Part shown: positions 24,121 to 37,458 of the stretch, one piece after another
Layout: every line of letters starts with the position of its first letter
Numbering within the stretch: the first letter of the stretch is position 1
Assembly: GCF_028389875.1 (NCBI RefSeq)
Contig: NC_084664.1
Coordinates: 133,463,966-133,527,965 of the forward strand
Length of the DNA: 64,000 nt
Source: Rhea pennata
Taxonomy: Eukaryota; Chordata; Aves; Rheiformes; Rheidae
Reading direction: 5' to 3'
Position numbers and translations under genes: made by a program
Notes under the pieces: model-generated
What the model saw: only the letters and a program-made list of their open reading frames with translations
Told to the model about the DNA's origin: nothing
The model's database searches: none

Positions 24121-26644
24121 AAATTTTTCTACATTTAGGCAGAGAGAGAACCAGAACAAAACGACCCCTTAAATGACACTTTATTTCTTTGGACAAAACT
24201 ATTAATATGTGGCACGTTCCCATTCTCCTCTATACACCCAATCTCAATTTTCATTTAAAAAACTAAAATGAGTCCGTTTCCTATAGTTATCAGGAAGCAA
24301 TAGGCATAAAAAGACATATAGGTCTCAAAGAGATACATAGCTCAAAGTGGTATATTGGCACTGCTCCTCTCAGAGTCCTCAAGAAACTGATAAATTTTAG
24401 CATAGATGCCAATTCATAGGTATCAAGCATGGAAAGAAAGCATGGGAGAACACTGTAATGAAGATCTGCACTATTTATTGTGAATGGCATTTCAGTTTGA
24501 TGTTGCAAGTAGCAGAAGTTGTAGCAAAAATAAAGAACTGAAGTTGCACTTAATACAAAGGGCCTTTCCAAACTAACAGGTATACCTGAAATCCAGTCAA
24601 GTGCTGACTGCGTGCGAAGAATCTGTGGGGCCAGTAGGATCCTATCTAATCACGTTTTAAAAGCACAGCAAAAAGCCTGCTGCATGTGACATCTGTCACG
24701 AAAATGTCTGAGATTCTCCACACTGGAAAAATGTTATTGCTTCCCCCTTCCCTTTGCATTCAGTTCCTCCTTTTGAGCCACACAAAATGAATGGCACAAT
24801 GAACAAGCCCCAAAGATTAGTTTTCGGGGCCAACTAATGAATATAGAGCAGGCTGACTAGCAGACCTAGAGGAAAAGCATTGTATTAATTTACTCAGACA
24901 ATATGTTTGCCTACAGTTTTCAACATCTGTAAAGAAGAATAAGCACACAGCTCTCAGATTAGTCAAGAAATCTTCTTCATGCTTATGGAATACCTACAGT
25001 TTATATTCTTTACTCTAACTTTTCTCTGTCTCATTAATAGCAGCACTTAAGTATAACGTTTCTATGTAAATTTACATTGCACTGAGTTATCTTTTTTCTC
25101 CAACAGAGATTATGTTTGGGCACAACTGAGATTTTTGATTTCTCCTGCATATTCAACAACTTCATTAGATCACAAATAAATAGCTAGGTATCCTTCTGTG
25201 CACATGTACATATCAGTCATGCGTCTTCTGGAAATTTGATGCATTCAGGAACACTGAACTTACCAGGCACGAGCAATGCAGCTGCGCAAAGCACTGACAG
25301 TATCACATCAGACCTATTGCGTAAACGCAAACTCTTGATCTGCACATATGTGAGAGGTCAGATGTATCTTGAAGCTCCATATTTTCTATACTTGCAGAAG
25401 CCTTCTGGAATGCCAGAGAGAGCATAACAAGCCTGCTCCTAAAGGGATGATTTGAAGAAGGGGAATCTGTATGTCCCAGGCAATGCAGTGGAGAATTCCA
25501 CTTTTTAAGGGAGATCAGGGTCACAGATAACGCTCCGCCTACATATACAAAGGATATACAGCACAAATCCAGTCCTTCTTCAAGCACCTCTCAGGCCAGG
25601 AGCTAAGGATTATAACCTTTCACCCTGTGCTGCACACAATCAAGTGTTCAGCTCCCAAGTTTAGAGCCAGTTTTATGCTGGAGTTGTCAAAGTGCCTGCT
25701 TCCAGTGAATAGGCACAGTCTTCTCTTTTTTGGCTCCCCACTAAGAAATGCCTGCAGAATATGTCAGACAAATGGTTGAAAGGTCAGGGGGCAATGGCTA
25801 GCAGGGAAGCTGGTTCTCATGCCTCTATCCACAGGATAGGTTAGAAGTATTTCCCAGCATGTCCCACAGTCCTGGTCTCTTAGTGAGCATCTGGATGCAT
25901 TCTCACTACATGGTAGGACAAAATGTGAGTGAGTAACTCTGCTTTCCTATGGAGAGAAACTCAGGCATGTTGGTAAGGCGCATTTCAGTAGGTCCCCTAC
26001 CCTCAAGTGGGGGACAGCCAGCACTGTTGGGTGTGAATTGCATCAGAGGCTAGTCAGAACATTACATCCCAAATTTTGTTAACATAAGATATGCTTTCCA
26101 TGGGCCAAAGGTCAAAAATATTTCTGTCAAGAAGGTGCATTCCAAAGGCAGCATGGAAATGATGCGCTTTGCAACATGTTGCACCTATGTCGGTGAAAGG
26201 AAAAGACCAGAGGCTGTGTCTTTGTAACTCACTTTCCTGGCCACTCTGTTCCACAGTTAGTTGTGGTGCTGCAAAGCTTTTCTAAGTGGCCAAGGCAGTG
26301 CCCAAGCTCACGGAAGAGGAAAGCTCTCCAGAATCTCTACTCCTTCCACCCCTATACAGCCATTTTAAAAAGGGACAGATTTCCAGGAGCTCTCAGAAAA
26401 AAAAGCATGCATACGTTGCTGAGGTTCTTTTAAAGAATCTTACCCTTTCTAAAACCCAGCCTGTGCTTGCTGACTTGAGTGGTAAATTTGGAAAAGTACC
26501 ATCAAGAAGGTCATATTATAAATTCAAGTCCTAATCCCTATCTGGTAGAACATAGGCTTGAATCAATCTCCCATTTCTCAGTGAAGTACCTGGACTACTG
26601 CGCTATGAGTCATAATCCATCCTCCCTTCTTTCTTTTTTATACC

Positions 26645-26760
26645 TGGATGCCTTGCAGACTGGTGGTTAGACTGCTAGTAGGTGGAAAATTGGTTCAAAT
26701 CCTACCAAGTGGGGTGATTATTGAACCAGGAAGTTCCTGGGGCTGGTCAGATGGAAAGCT
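26645..26760 (+). mobile_element. tRNA-derived SINE-like fragment
   Basis: A perfect Pol III B-box, GGTTCAAATCC, lies at 26692-26702, 21-31 nt after a degenerate A-box/D-arm (TGGTGGTTAGACTG, 26661-26674). The segment between does not fold as a tRNA, so this looks like an old tRNA-derived SINE or a related sauropsid repeat, not a tRNA gene. Ends are estimated. Confidence 0.5.
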
Positions 26761-26908
26761 CTCAGCAGTGCATGCTTCAGTAAAAGAGGATGGCCTTTTT
26801 CTAAACTGCTACCTCCTTAGCTTTTATTACAGACAACTCTAAATATACACTTTACAAATATTTAACATATATTGTATTATAACATATATTAAAAATAAAT
26901 ATGTAAGG

Positions 26909-27098
26909 GGGATCAAACACTGGAATAGGTTGCCCAGGAGAAGTTGTGGAGGCCCCATACTTGGAGATATTCAAACCCTGCCTAGGTTCAGTGTTGGGCA
27001 ACCTGGGCTAGTTGACCTTGCTCTGAACAAGGAGGTTGGACTAGATAATGTCCAGGTGCCCCTTTCAATCTGACCCACTCTGTGATTCTATGATTTTT
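26909..27098 (+). mobile_element. CR1 LINE 3' end, plus orientation
   Basis: Contains GGAATAGGTTGCCCAGGAG, GTTGGACTAGATAATG and ends CTGTGATTCTATGATT, the CR1 3' terminus with its short octamer repeats. Only about 190 bp of the 3' end remains, a typical severely 5'-truncated insertion. Confidence 0.93.
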
Positions 27099-30000
27099 TC
27101 AGGGTTTATTTTCATGTGAGCTTTGGAGAAAAAAAAATGAAATTATTTTGGATCTAATTAAATAAATGCTTTAATTGTTTTTTTCCATGGAATTGAAAAT
27201 TCAATTATGATCGTAATTCCCATTACTAAATCCTCCTAAATTCTGGCCACATTTTTCACTCTGCTGAAGTACAGCTCCATAAGATGGATGTATTAGCACC
27301 ACTGTGATTGGGACGTGAAATCACGTGCTTTCCTCTCACATACAGAGGCATTTCAGCCATGATCAATAGTGTATTTTTTCCTTTGGCAGCTATTAATAGA
27401 AGTCTCCATTTGCAAGCATGATTGTCTTTTTTTTTTTTTTCATCATCATGGTGGGGACCCAAGTAACAAATGTTTACTGAGGGAACTAGGTGCAGATTTG
27501 TATGAGATACGTAGAAGACGAGTTAATTCCATTTATTATCAACCTGACTTCATGAAATCTCAGGAAAAAAAATATTCTAACTGAGATTTATTGAATTTTC
27601 TTAATTGTCCTGATTTTTTTTCCCTTGGAGCATTTACTTCAGTGGATCTTTATCGAGCTGTATCTGTATATACATAAGGATCCATATACAAGGACACATG
27701 TTTACAACAATTTGCTGAAAGTATCCACATCTGAGATTATTTCTGCATATTCAAGAGGACAGCTAAGGGCAGAAATATCTTTTCCTGCATGACAGATTTT
27801 GTCCTAATAATTTGTATAATTTATCATTCAAAAAAAGTAGTGACATTTGGACAATCATTTCTGAAAAATGCTTCATGGTTGCCCAAAGTGTTCCTGGTGT
27901 TTTTAATTACAACAGAACCTATTTTACTTTAATGAAGTAGATGATAAAAACTTAGAGAATCTTTCATGAGATTTATTAATAAAGTTGGTAATCCCACAAA
28001 CTGTTCCACTTGCTTCCTTCTGTTGATCATTGCCATATTTCTTAATGCCAGATCCTGGAAAAATCACAGATTAGGTAAAGTTATTAAATAAACAATGGAA
28101 ACAGGTAGCAAGTTGAATGCTGAAATACAGGCTCTTCTCATTAAAAATATATTCCCATGTCTTATTTATTTAAGATTATGATTTATTCATGGCAAAAACC
28201 TTTAAAAATGCTGAACACAGTTTATTATGCTGATTTGGATAATTTAAGCAAATTCACCAGTCATTTTCTCTTTTAATGTGGGACTCAGTCTACTTAAATG
28301 TTTTTCAGTGGAGCAGCGTGTGTATTTCTAAATCGTAAGGAGTTCAAGTTCCTTCATTTCTTTATTTACCAATTTATTGCGTATGTCGTTTGTTGCATCA
28401 AGGCTTTTCTGTAGTGATCTATAGTAGTTAAGGGAAGTAAAGAGAGCTTGATCAACCACAGTTTAAATTATTGGCCATCATAAGAAAAGCAGGAATTTAC
28501 AATTAGTTGTGTCTTATTTTCTCCAGGACATCCAAAGCAGGACACACTCTATACTGTCATAGTTGATCATCTCTAAAACAAACATTATTCAGATACCAAT
28601 CCTATATATTTGATTAAAATATGCATTTGATTAAGCCAACAAGCCAAAGAATATTGGCTTTTTATCAATATGGTTTATTCCACCAGTCTCCAGAAGGAAA
28701 AGGACCTATTCCTACTTGTATTTTTAGTGATGACAGTGCAAAAAGAAACAGTATGTTTCCTCATAGCTTTCATTTCACATGGAGCTTTCTGTCCTCAGCC
28801 CAATTTATTCTTTGTGTACTGTCCTTCCTGGCAAAGCAGCTTCTGCAAAACCTGAAAGATGAAGTAGTGTTTTAGCTTCAGCTCACAGTAGGACTATCTC
28901 TCGATGGTATGTGCTTATTCCCTCTGCAAATGTCATGTAAGGGTTCATTATCAAGTGTTTACACAGGAGAATCAAATGTTTAGTTCAAGTAGCTGAACCT
29001 AACAGACAAAGATTGGTTCTAACCTTTCTACTAAACTTTGATTCATATTCTGAATTTCTAAATTAAAATGATTTTACAGGATCTTTAAAAAATCATTATT
29101 AGCTCTTAAAATGGAATGATCATTATAAATGAAATCCTATTCATTAAACATCTATAACAATGAATGCACATTCACAGTGGCCACAGATCAGCAAAATAGA
29201 TATGTGCTTAACTATGTGCTAGTGTTCAAATCACCACAGTATAAAATACACTTGATCTTAAACAGCCTGTAAGCTAGGTTTTGCTGCACCGTTGATGTCC
29301 AGACACAGATCCAGATGCAGACACAATGTCAACTATCAGCGTTGACCATAGTATGGACCATATTGTGAGACCAAGAGTTTGTGTCATCGAAAGAGATGTT
29401 AGCATAATAGAGACGAACAGGAGAACTGCCTCCACTTCCAAAAAGCAACACATCAATATGCTATTCAAAGTTACCCAATAATCTGCTGGTGGTGGAGAAG
29501 GAGAAAATGACTCCTAATAATAGAATGACAAAAAATAGCCCGGATATATATAGTTTCTTTCATTCTAATTCATCCCAATGTGTTTTGCAAATTGAACTAG
29601 TCTGACATATATATTAAACTTAAGAGGTCATTGGATCCAGCTCTGCAGAGCAAGACAGCAGAGTTTAGAGTCCCACTGATCATTTCTGTCTCTCAAGAAC
29701 AGGCTCTGGATAAATTAGCACCACTATTAATCATAATAATACATCTATGTCTTGGTTCTAAGATTCCTGAGACGTTTTCCAGAAACTGCAAACTGGCACG
29801 ATACTAGCCAAGAAAACATTAAAGCACAGATCTTAACTCTCCAGTGAATCCTTCACAATCTGAATAGCTCTCACAGCATAATATTTCTGACAGGAAATAT
29901 ACACTTGAGATGTTTTAAGCTTGAAATGTCACATACACAACAGAGCTTAAGCCTGAGAATAGCCTCCCCTGTCTCCATAACATTAGTATTATAATTAAGA

Positions 30001-30136
30001 GGATAAAATGCCACTTCCTTGCTTCCCAGACTCCACTCCAAATGAAATCTGAGTCAGTTCATGAATTTCATCTATGGCAAAGCCTAATGGAATAATTTCA
30101 GCCTGTCCTGGACAACCCTCCTGCCTAATTCCCTCT

Positions 30137-30163
30137 CACACACACTCACACACGCACACACGT
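30137..30163. repeat. (CA)n-like short repeat
   Basis: CACACACACTCACACACGCACACACG: imperfect CA units. Confidence 0.85.
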
Positions 30164-31289
30164 TATTTCTACTAGGCTGGATTTCACATCCGCCTCTGCC
30201 CAATCACTTGTGGCAGACGCTAATACTAAAGCAAATGCTTTGCTGCTGTTTTTCCCCTTAGAATTACAGATCACTGAAGAAGTAGCTTGAAACATTTCCA
30301 CTTGAGAAAAAAATGTGATGAAACTGTTAAAGGTTCAGCAGTTCTGAAACACTAGTAGGTTATTGGCATGAGGATTGTTCCCAGACATGATCTTTCCTTT
30401 GGAACCTACAGTCAAAGTTTGCAATATTTTTTCGTTGCATGCCTCCTCTGTGCAGCCTGTCTCTCTGGCTGATTTTCTTCCTTTCTTTATCTGAAGTTGG
30501 CATTTTTTTTTCCACTCTCAATAATTAAGCTGTCTAGATCTTAGAGACATGGCTATTTTATCACATGTATGTCTCATACATAGTTGCAAAAGGAGATCTC
30601 CAAGGGAGAAGAAGGCTGGCGTCTCTCCTGTTGAAACGGTTTCAATCTGGCCTGAATACTTTGCCTGCAGTGCTGCAACCCACAAGGGGGTCTTAACCTC
30701 TGAAACCTGCTGACTCAAGAGTAATTGGCCAGCATGATGCCACTGTGACCATCAAGTGGAACAAATAAAATTACCCACCATTTCAGTGCCGCGATTGTCC
30801 TCTCCCACTGCATGATTCCATGAATCCCCTGGAGGACTGACCTGCTTATAATAAACAAATTGTTTTCTGGGCTCCTTTTCCATTGCCTGTAGGGGAGTTA
30901 CAAGAAGACAGAATCAAGCTGTGTTAACTATATTTAGTGGTCTTTTCTTTTTTTTTTCAAATTGCATCAGATGTTCAGATGACTAGATACAGTATGATCT
31001 TTTAAAACTATACCCTCAAGAAGCAAACAATTAGAGAGGAGAGTATCTCTAGTAAGGAAACTCAAGTTTATATAGCAAATAGAAAGTTATAAATTTAAAG
31101 AATTCAAGAGGATTACACATATTCAAGCTAGATGACTTAATTCCTTTTCCTGAGCAAGACAGCTTAAAAGCAGGGATTCTCTTACTCTATACACAATTTT
31201 GTAATTTGTTTGCATAAAAGCAAGCTGTTTACACTTTGGGACTCAATGCTACATTGCCATATAAAGATCGTTGCCAAAAGTTGCTCTGT

Positions 31290-31385
31290 ACTATAGCAGT
31301 ATAAATCCAGAATACCTCCCATAATGGCAGTGAAGCTTATTCAGATACACACCAGTGTAACTGAGAACTAAATTCAGCTTTCCAG
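31290..31385. repeat. Possible ancient sauropsid repeat fragment
   Basis: CACACCAGTGTAACTGAGAA followed by AAATTCAGC resembles the old repeat phrase 'tacaccagtgtaactgagatcagaatctggcc'. Weak but recognisable. Confidence 0.3.
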
Positions 31386-32579
31386 TTCTGTCTAAAAGAA
31401 GTCTATTAATTAGCACAGGGGGAGAGCTGAGCTGAGGGAAGAGGGGAAGAAGGTGTTGCTTGTTCTCATGATTTTCCTTCTTTTGAAGAGATCAATGGCA
31501 TCCCCAATATCTGGAGTCATGCAGAGGAGATAATATAGCCTGGTAAACACATCAGCAGGAGAAAGAGTGTGAAACTTTATTTTAGTGTCTTTGGTAACTG
31601 TCTGAGCTGATAAAGGCCCTAATGTGGCCACAACTGACTGCACAAGTGCAGATTTAGTCCTAGTCCCATAAAGTTTTGTGCTAACACTGTGTGAAATTGC
31701 AGTTGCTTTGAGTCTTCAGCCTTCATTTGAACATGTGCAAGGCTTGGAGGATGCAGATGTACATCAACCACTCCTTGGGAAAGCAGGTAAAGAAGCCCAA
31801 TGAGTTTTGCAGAACCAAATCATGTTAATAATAAATAAAAAGCTGACAAGATTGAGAGCTAGGCAGAATTACTTTGCTGTGACTTAAAATAACCATGGTT
31901 ATACCTGGCAATGTATTTCTGAAAACATACAACTTGCCGTTTGTTGCCAGCTCTTTCATTTAGACCCAATTCAGTTAAATGACATGCTTAATTTTAGGCA
32001 GACCATTAAACACATTATTAAAACAAGGCCTTAAAAAGCCAAAAAAAACTAACATTGTTTTTCCCTGGGCATTTTTTCAGTTGTTATGTGTGATTACTGT
32101 ATATTGCTGCTTATATCCACTTAACCTGTTTTATTAAGAAATTTTGAGGAATGTTTTACACACATTTTCAATTTTCTTTTTGAGTTTTGAAAACAACACA
32201 GTAAGACCATTTGAAGAAACAGCAAGAGAGCTTAGCTGATTCTTTCTGTCAGAAGTAAGCTCTCAGTCTGAACAGACCATTTAATCCAGGACAGTTGTAA
32301 ATTAGAAGGAGTCTGACTTCTATTTTAAATTTAGCATGTGTCCTTCAGGTTCATTTTATTTCCCAGCAGGTAAGCGATAGATCAAACTACAGTGATTATA
32401 CCACACACGTCTCTGCCTTTTCTACACACAGCACCTTTCTATCTACCTTCCCTTGCACTACTGTAAGCTTTTGTGTGTCAAGCAAGAATGAATATGTACT
32501 TGTGGAATAAGAAAAGAGAAAGTCATATCTGGGACCATAACATTGTCAAAATGGGAAGCGCACAGTCAACAGAGCAAAA

Positions 32580-32612
32580 TTCTGCCTCTGAGGCAGAAAA
32601 AATTCTGCCTCT
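32580..32612. repeat. Inverted repeat with third direct copy (TTCTGCCTC)
   Basis: TTCTGCCTC-T-GAGGCAGAA is a 9-bp-arm hairpin with a single-base centre. The left arm recurs as TTCTGCCTCT at 32603-32612. Confidence 0.85.
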
Positions 32613-33616
32613 ATGGCTGATGAGAGAAGTCAGCATGAAAGCCTATCGCCTTTGCAGGAAGTTCTGTAAAACAGGATTGAGATCACTGAATGATTTTTAA
32701 ACAAAGAGCCTATGAACCCCTGCTCCCCCTGCAAGGTGTGAAACATGGGAAGCCCAAGGGCAGCGAGGTGCTAAGGCTGAGGTTTGGCCCACAGTTTGGC
32801 CTGTGGAAGAGTTTGGAGTTCAAGGGCTGTGATGAATCTCAGTTCCTTAGATAGCATATCGCCTTTGTGCCCTCTTCTGCTTCTTGTAACTGCACGTGAA
32901 GCAACGCAGTCTGTTTCTTATGACTTTGGGAGCCTTTTCTGTATGTTTCATTTAAAAGCATCAGCCTATCAGTAGTGTGCTTTACCATTACACTTGGCTC
33001 ATTTATATTTCGCTACATTACTTCTGGCTGTTCCAGATCCTCCTCTCAAGTGGTTTATAGTCACAGCCATAAACCATATTTCACTGGGTCTCTGCTGAAA
33101 GGGAACTGACAAGCTCTGAGTGGTAGATCTCCTTGTCTGTACATGAAACATCCTTCTTAGTCACCCTGTATAACAGAGAGATAAATCATGGGATACAAGA
33201 ATTCCCTTTTATAAATAACCCCATAGAAAACTGGTCTCCATCACTGTGAAGCATTTGAATCACAGCAGAGGGCTCTTTGGAGTTTGCGGAATGCATTGCC
33301 TTGTGGAAAGGCCTTGAGATCTGAGGTCCAGTATCACTGCCAAAACTGTTCAATGCTTAGGCATCTGTAACTGATCCCATCATATTGCAGCCTACCAGCC
33401 TGAGCTCCCATACCTGAGAAGTTTTTGAAACATTTTCATATCCAGCATGTAGATCATACACTAGCCTTTGCCGCTGCATACATCCAGTATGTACGTTATA
33501 TGCTACTTACGTAAATCCTTTGTCATTCACAGAGCTTTCTCTCTGCTCCAGAGGGTTTGAATGGCTGTCATCTACCCAGAAGGCATGTATCCTTCTGATA
33601 GCATATCATGTTATGT

Positions 33617-33675
33617 GCATTTATGCATATAATTATATGCATATTATACAATTATATGCATATATAGCATATAAT
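33617..33675. repeat. Palindromic TGCATATAATTATATGCA cluster
   Basis: A perfect 22-bp palindrome lies at 33622-33643, centred on AATT. Related half-units (ATTATATGCATATATAGC and GCATATAATTGCA) continue to 33675. Can form a hairpin or cruciform. Confidence 0.9.
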
Positions 33676-36600
33676 TGCACTACAGCACCCGCCCAGGGAA
33701 GAGATCATGAAACTGGAGCAGAGCAGATCCATTTCCTTTGCTCAGAGGCTTTTTGGATGGGGGGAGGAGGAAGGTGAAACCAGCTGAGTATACTTGAACA
33801 GGAGGCTTTTTTCCTTTTTTCTATAATTTTCTCTTGAAGGTGGCAGCAGTCGTTCATGGAGCTCCGCTGATCCCAAGAGCATTAGGCCAGTCTTAATCAA
33901 GCTGCCTGTCCAGGAGCGGTTTTAGCAACAACGGCAGGAGGACGCCCGCTCCTGCTCACTCCAGAGTTCAACTGGGACCCCAGGCAGGCTATCAGAAGCA
34001 GTCGTATTGGATATGCTGAAATCCAGGAGAGAAGACATTTGAACAGTGGGATATAATACCTTAGGAAATATGGAAGGCTTTAGGCTTTTCTAAGAAGAGA
34101 GAGAAAACAGATCATAAACATGAAGAATAATCTCTGGCAAATAACTCTACTTCTCTGTGAAACATAATCCCCAAATACTTTGGCAAGAAGATAGATCATT
34201 ACACCGTAATGACAAGCATTCGTCTCAGGTCTCGGTTTCTCAGCGAAACCCAGTTTAAAAATAGACTTCCTAAACCTTAAGACCTGAATTGTCTAGTGCC
34301 TGGAACCTTGTGCAGACATTAAGATTTGTCTGCAGCTGCTAATTTTACTCCTACGTTTCCCATCTGCAAATGACTCCTGCATATGACTCCGTAAGAGAGA
34401 CCTGGACTTTATAGATCTCAATGAGGCAATATGTCACCTCTATTTATACTACTGTGATCTTATTAAAGAAGATAATCTTGTCAGTAGTAATCTCAAGTTC
34501 CTTCAGTTATCATAAATTAAAACTCCCCCCTTCTCTTTCTCTAGCAACAGGATTTTTTTTTGTTTTACCTTTTGTATTTTTATTGTGCATACATGTGCTT
34601 ATTTGTATGTGGCTTTTTAAAGTCTGCGTTGTGCTTTTCAGTGAAATCCTAATGCAGCTGACCACAGAAATTCCGTAAATGTTAGTTAGTAACTACAGAG
34701 ACATAAACTCAGAAAAACCTTGACTAACTTGCTGATAAACACACCCTTGTTGTAGTTATTGGCTTAAGTCATAGGAAGTATAGTTTTGTGGCTGTAACAG
34801 GCAAATGGAATTCGGGAGCTTTGAGGGTCTTTCTGTGGCCTTGCTACAGAGGATCTTCATGAACTTGGCAAATGTAAACGTAAACTTTCTGAGCTCTATG
34901 TATTCCTCTCTGTGGGATGATGGTAGCATTTATACTCTCCTCTATGTGCCTTTTATAAAAAGGAATTACCAGCCTTGAGTCATGAAGTTAGGTAGAGTTT
35001 ATTGAAGTTCCAGATAGAGGATGTTAGGATACCGTGATCAATATCATACTGCAAGGACAAGCTTCTAACAAAATAATACATTGTAAAAGAAAACAAAACA
35101 TGTTCAATTTTTTCATAGTTGCTATATCTCATGCTGAATCCTATTGGATTTGTCAAGGCCAGTGGTGTAAGACAATCATAGGTAGAAAAATAAATACATG
35201 AATCCTGCCTTATTGACCAGTCCAGATCCTCAGATAAGTATTTTTACAAATACATCTAAATGTCCTTTATTAAAAGTGGAAGAGGCTTATGCTTTGTTTA
35301 TCTGGGGCTGCCTTGATGCAGTCTCTAAGAGACAGAACTGTCAAATGATGGGGATTACTTGTATAGATTTCCTAGTCAGTAAAACATAAAGCGGCTTCAG
35401 AAACTGCAGCCAAACAAAAGGTCTTTCTAGGTGTTGATCCACTCTGTTGATCCACTTCTTATCACCCTATAGCAAACTTAAGAATAACAGAAAGAAACTA
35501 AAAATCATGACTGTTAATGTGACAAGAGATAGAGGAGATCAACCAAAGGCATTACCAATGGCTGTAGTCCCTATCACAGCAGGTGATTATTCTGGGGTTA
35601 AATTCCTTACAGAGAAAAGCAAAAGGTAAAAATTGAAAATTCCCTGCCAGTGTGACCCGAGAGAGGAGGGCAATTGTTTCTGACCACAGATCACATGGGT
35701 TTAACGCTGCCTGCCTCAGCAGTATGAGCCACGCAAGCACCTAGGAGCTATTGTCAGTGGACCCGTTCACCTGTCTCTAGCCATGGCCAGTCCTTGAATG
35801 CTTCAAAGGAATGCAAACAAATAAACAGCCAGGAGGCCAAGGTACACAACAAGGGAGAAAGGGAAGTGGTAATTCCTTCCTGGCCATATAAATATGGTAT
35901 GAAACAAATGATCAACAAACAGAAATCACACATCCTTTTCAGAATACCGATAAATCACCTACTTGCGAGCTTTCACTTTTAAATCCTGAATTGTCTTTTC
36001 CCTGAATGTAAAAAGCTTCTCTTAATAACAAGGCAGTCTCTTCTGTTCACTGCCTGTTTGGAATGCCATTCCAGGATGTTGCTTCTCATAAACACAGAAA
36101 CTTTCTGAAATCCAGTCTCCAAGCTTTACCTGCGACAGTGGGCAGTAATGCAGCTTACAGAGAGAGTAAACACCTGTAGAAAATCATACTGTTTTTCCGG
36201 TATATCAAAACCAGAGTATCAAGGTAAGTTAAGAGTCTATAGTCCTTCTCCTGATCTACACCTTCACTCTTTGCCTTTGTGGCATTCATCCCGAGAGCAC
36301 CTCTGAGTGCATGGGAAAGGCACTGCAATGGAAATATGAAAACCATGATTGAAATGGTTACGGCCTTTTGCACCTGGATGAATTTCAACTCCTGTCTTGG
36401 AAAGGTTCAGAAAACTGTCCAGACATTACTCAGTTCAGCTTCAGTACACTCTTGGGAGATACATAAGTAAGGCTGCCTTACATCTTCAGGTCTGAGAAGT
36501 CATGAAGCCACCCAAGGTAACATGCACAAGTGTTTGAGGGTCAGTGTTATGTCCTTCTCGTAACTATGCATTTTTTCTCATAAGACCTTCATTCCTTACA

Positions 36601-37148
36601 TGTTTTTTTTTTATTATTTTTTGTCTCTCCCCAGGCCAGTGATTTGTGTCTGAGTTGCCAATGCTTTAATGTAGAAGTAGTGATATTGTAACAGAGCCTC
36701 TATTATCACAGGCTTTTGGTGATAGCAGCAGTTCTTGACTAATAACACTTAAATGAAATATGATATAGAGCTGTTGTGATAGCAAACCTGGGATAACAGA
36801 AGTACAGTCATTCAAAAAAAAATCATTGCAGGAATAGTGATAGGATGGAGATGCCAAAGAGGCATTCTCATCACACTTTAAATCACAAAAACAATTTTGA
36901 AGCATTTCTGAATGGCTGAGGAACTATAAAATATTTAACAAATACAGTTATACTGGATAAACAATGCAAACAATGAAGAACAGATACTCTATGTCTACAT
37001 GCAGGATGAAATCAAGTATTTCACTTCATATGCATTTTTTTTTTCACAAGACCACGACAAAGCACGTCTTCACTGGAGTCTATCTTTGCGATCTTTAAGG
37101 ACTCCATCTAGAAGATGCAGCACGATATCTCAGAAAACGTTGTGTAGA

Positions 37149-37458
37149 TACACAGAATCACAGGATCACAGTATGGTTGAGGATGGAAGGGACCTCTAGA
37201 GATAATTCAGTCTAAACACCCCCAGTCAGGCAGGGTCACCTACAGTATGTTAGACAGGGTTGCATCCAGGCAGGCCTTGAATATCTCCAGAGAAGGAAAT
37301 TCCATAACTTTTCTGGGCAACCTGTTCCAGAGTCCTGTCACTCTCACAGTGAAGAAATTCCTCTTCATATTCAAACAGAACTGCCTGTGTTTCAGTTTGT
37401 GCCAATTGCCTCTTGTCCTATCACTTGGCACCACTCCAACCACTTGACACCCTCCCAT
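37149..37458 (-). mobile_element. CR1 LINE 3' portion with remnant of the ORF2 C-terminus
   Basis: The + strand starts ACAGAATCACAGGATCACAG and continues through GGAAGGGACCTCTAGAG, the antisense CR1 tail. On the minus strand a 72-codon open frame at 37240-37458 contains RGNWHKLKHRQFCLNMKRNF and FFTVRVTGLWNRLP followed by LEIFKACLD, which I recognise as the C-terminal end of CR1 ORF2. The copy is 5'-truncated, with no endonuclease or RT core. The open frame is a young-copy relic with no known function. Confidence 0.93.

Larger units (their letters stand above)
19355..26640. other. Intergenic DNA, no gene recognised
   Basis: Contains the A26 tract at 22332 and the low-complexity block at 24058. 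Otherwise unique AT-rich sequence with short random open frames. Confidence 0.65.
27100..37145. other. Intergenic DNA, no gene recognised
   Basis: Ten kilobases of mostly unique sequence. The palindrome cluster at 33.6 kb, the hairpin at 32.58 kb and a weak old-repeat fragment at 31.3 kb are the only structures seen. Confidence 0.65.

Noticed and set aside
26661..26702. Possible functional tRNA gene (B-box present)
   Set aside because: A-box degenerate, no acceptor or anticodon stem can be drawn, and the A-B spacing lacks room for a normal anticodon arm. Listed as SINE-like instead.
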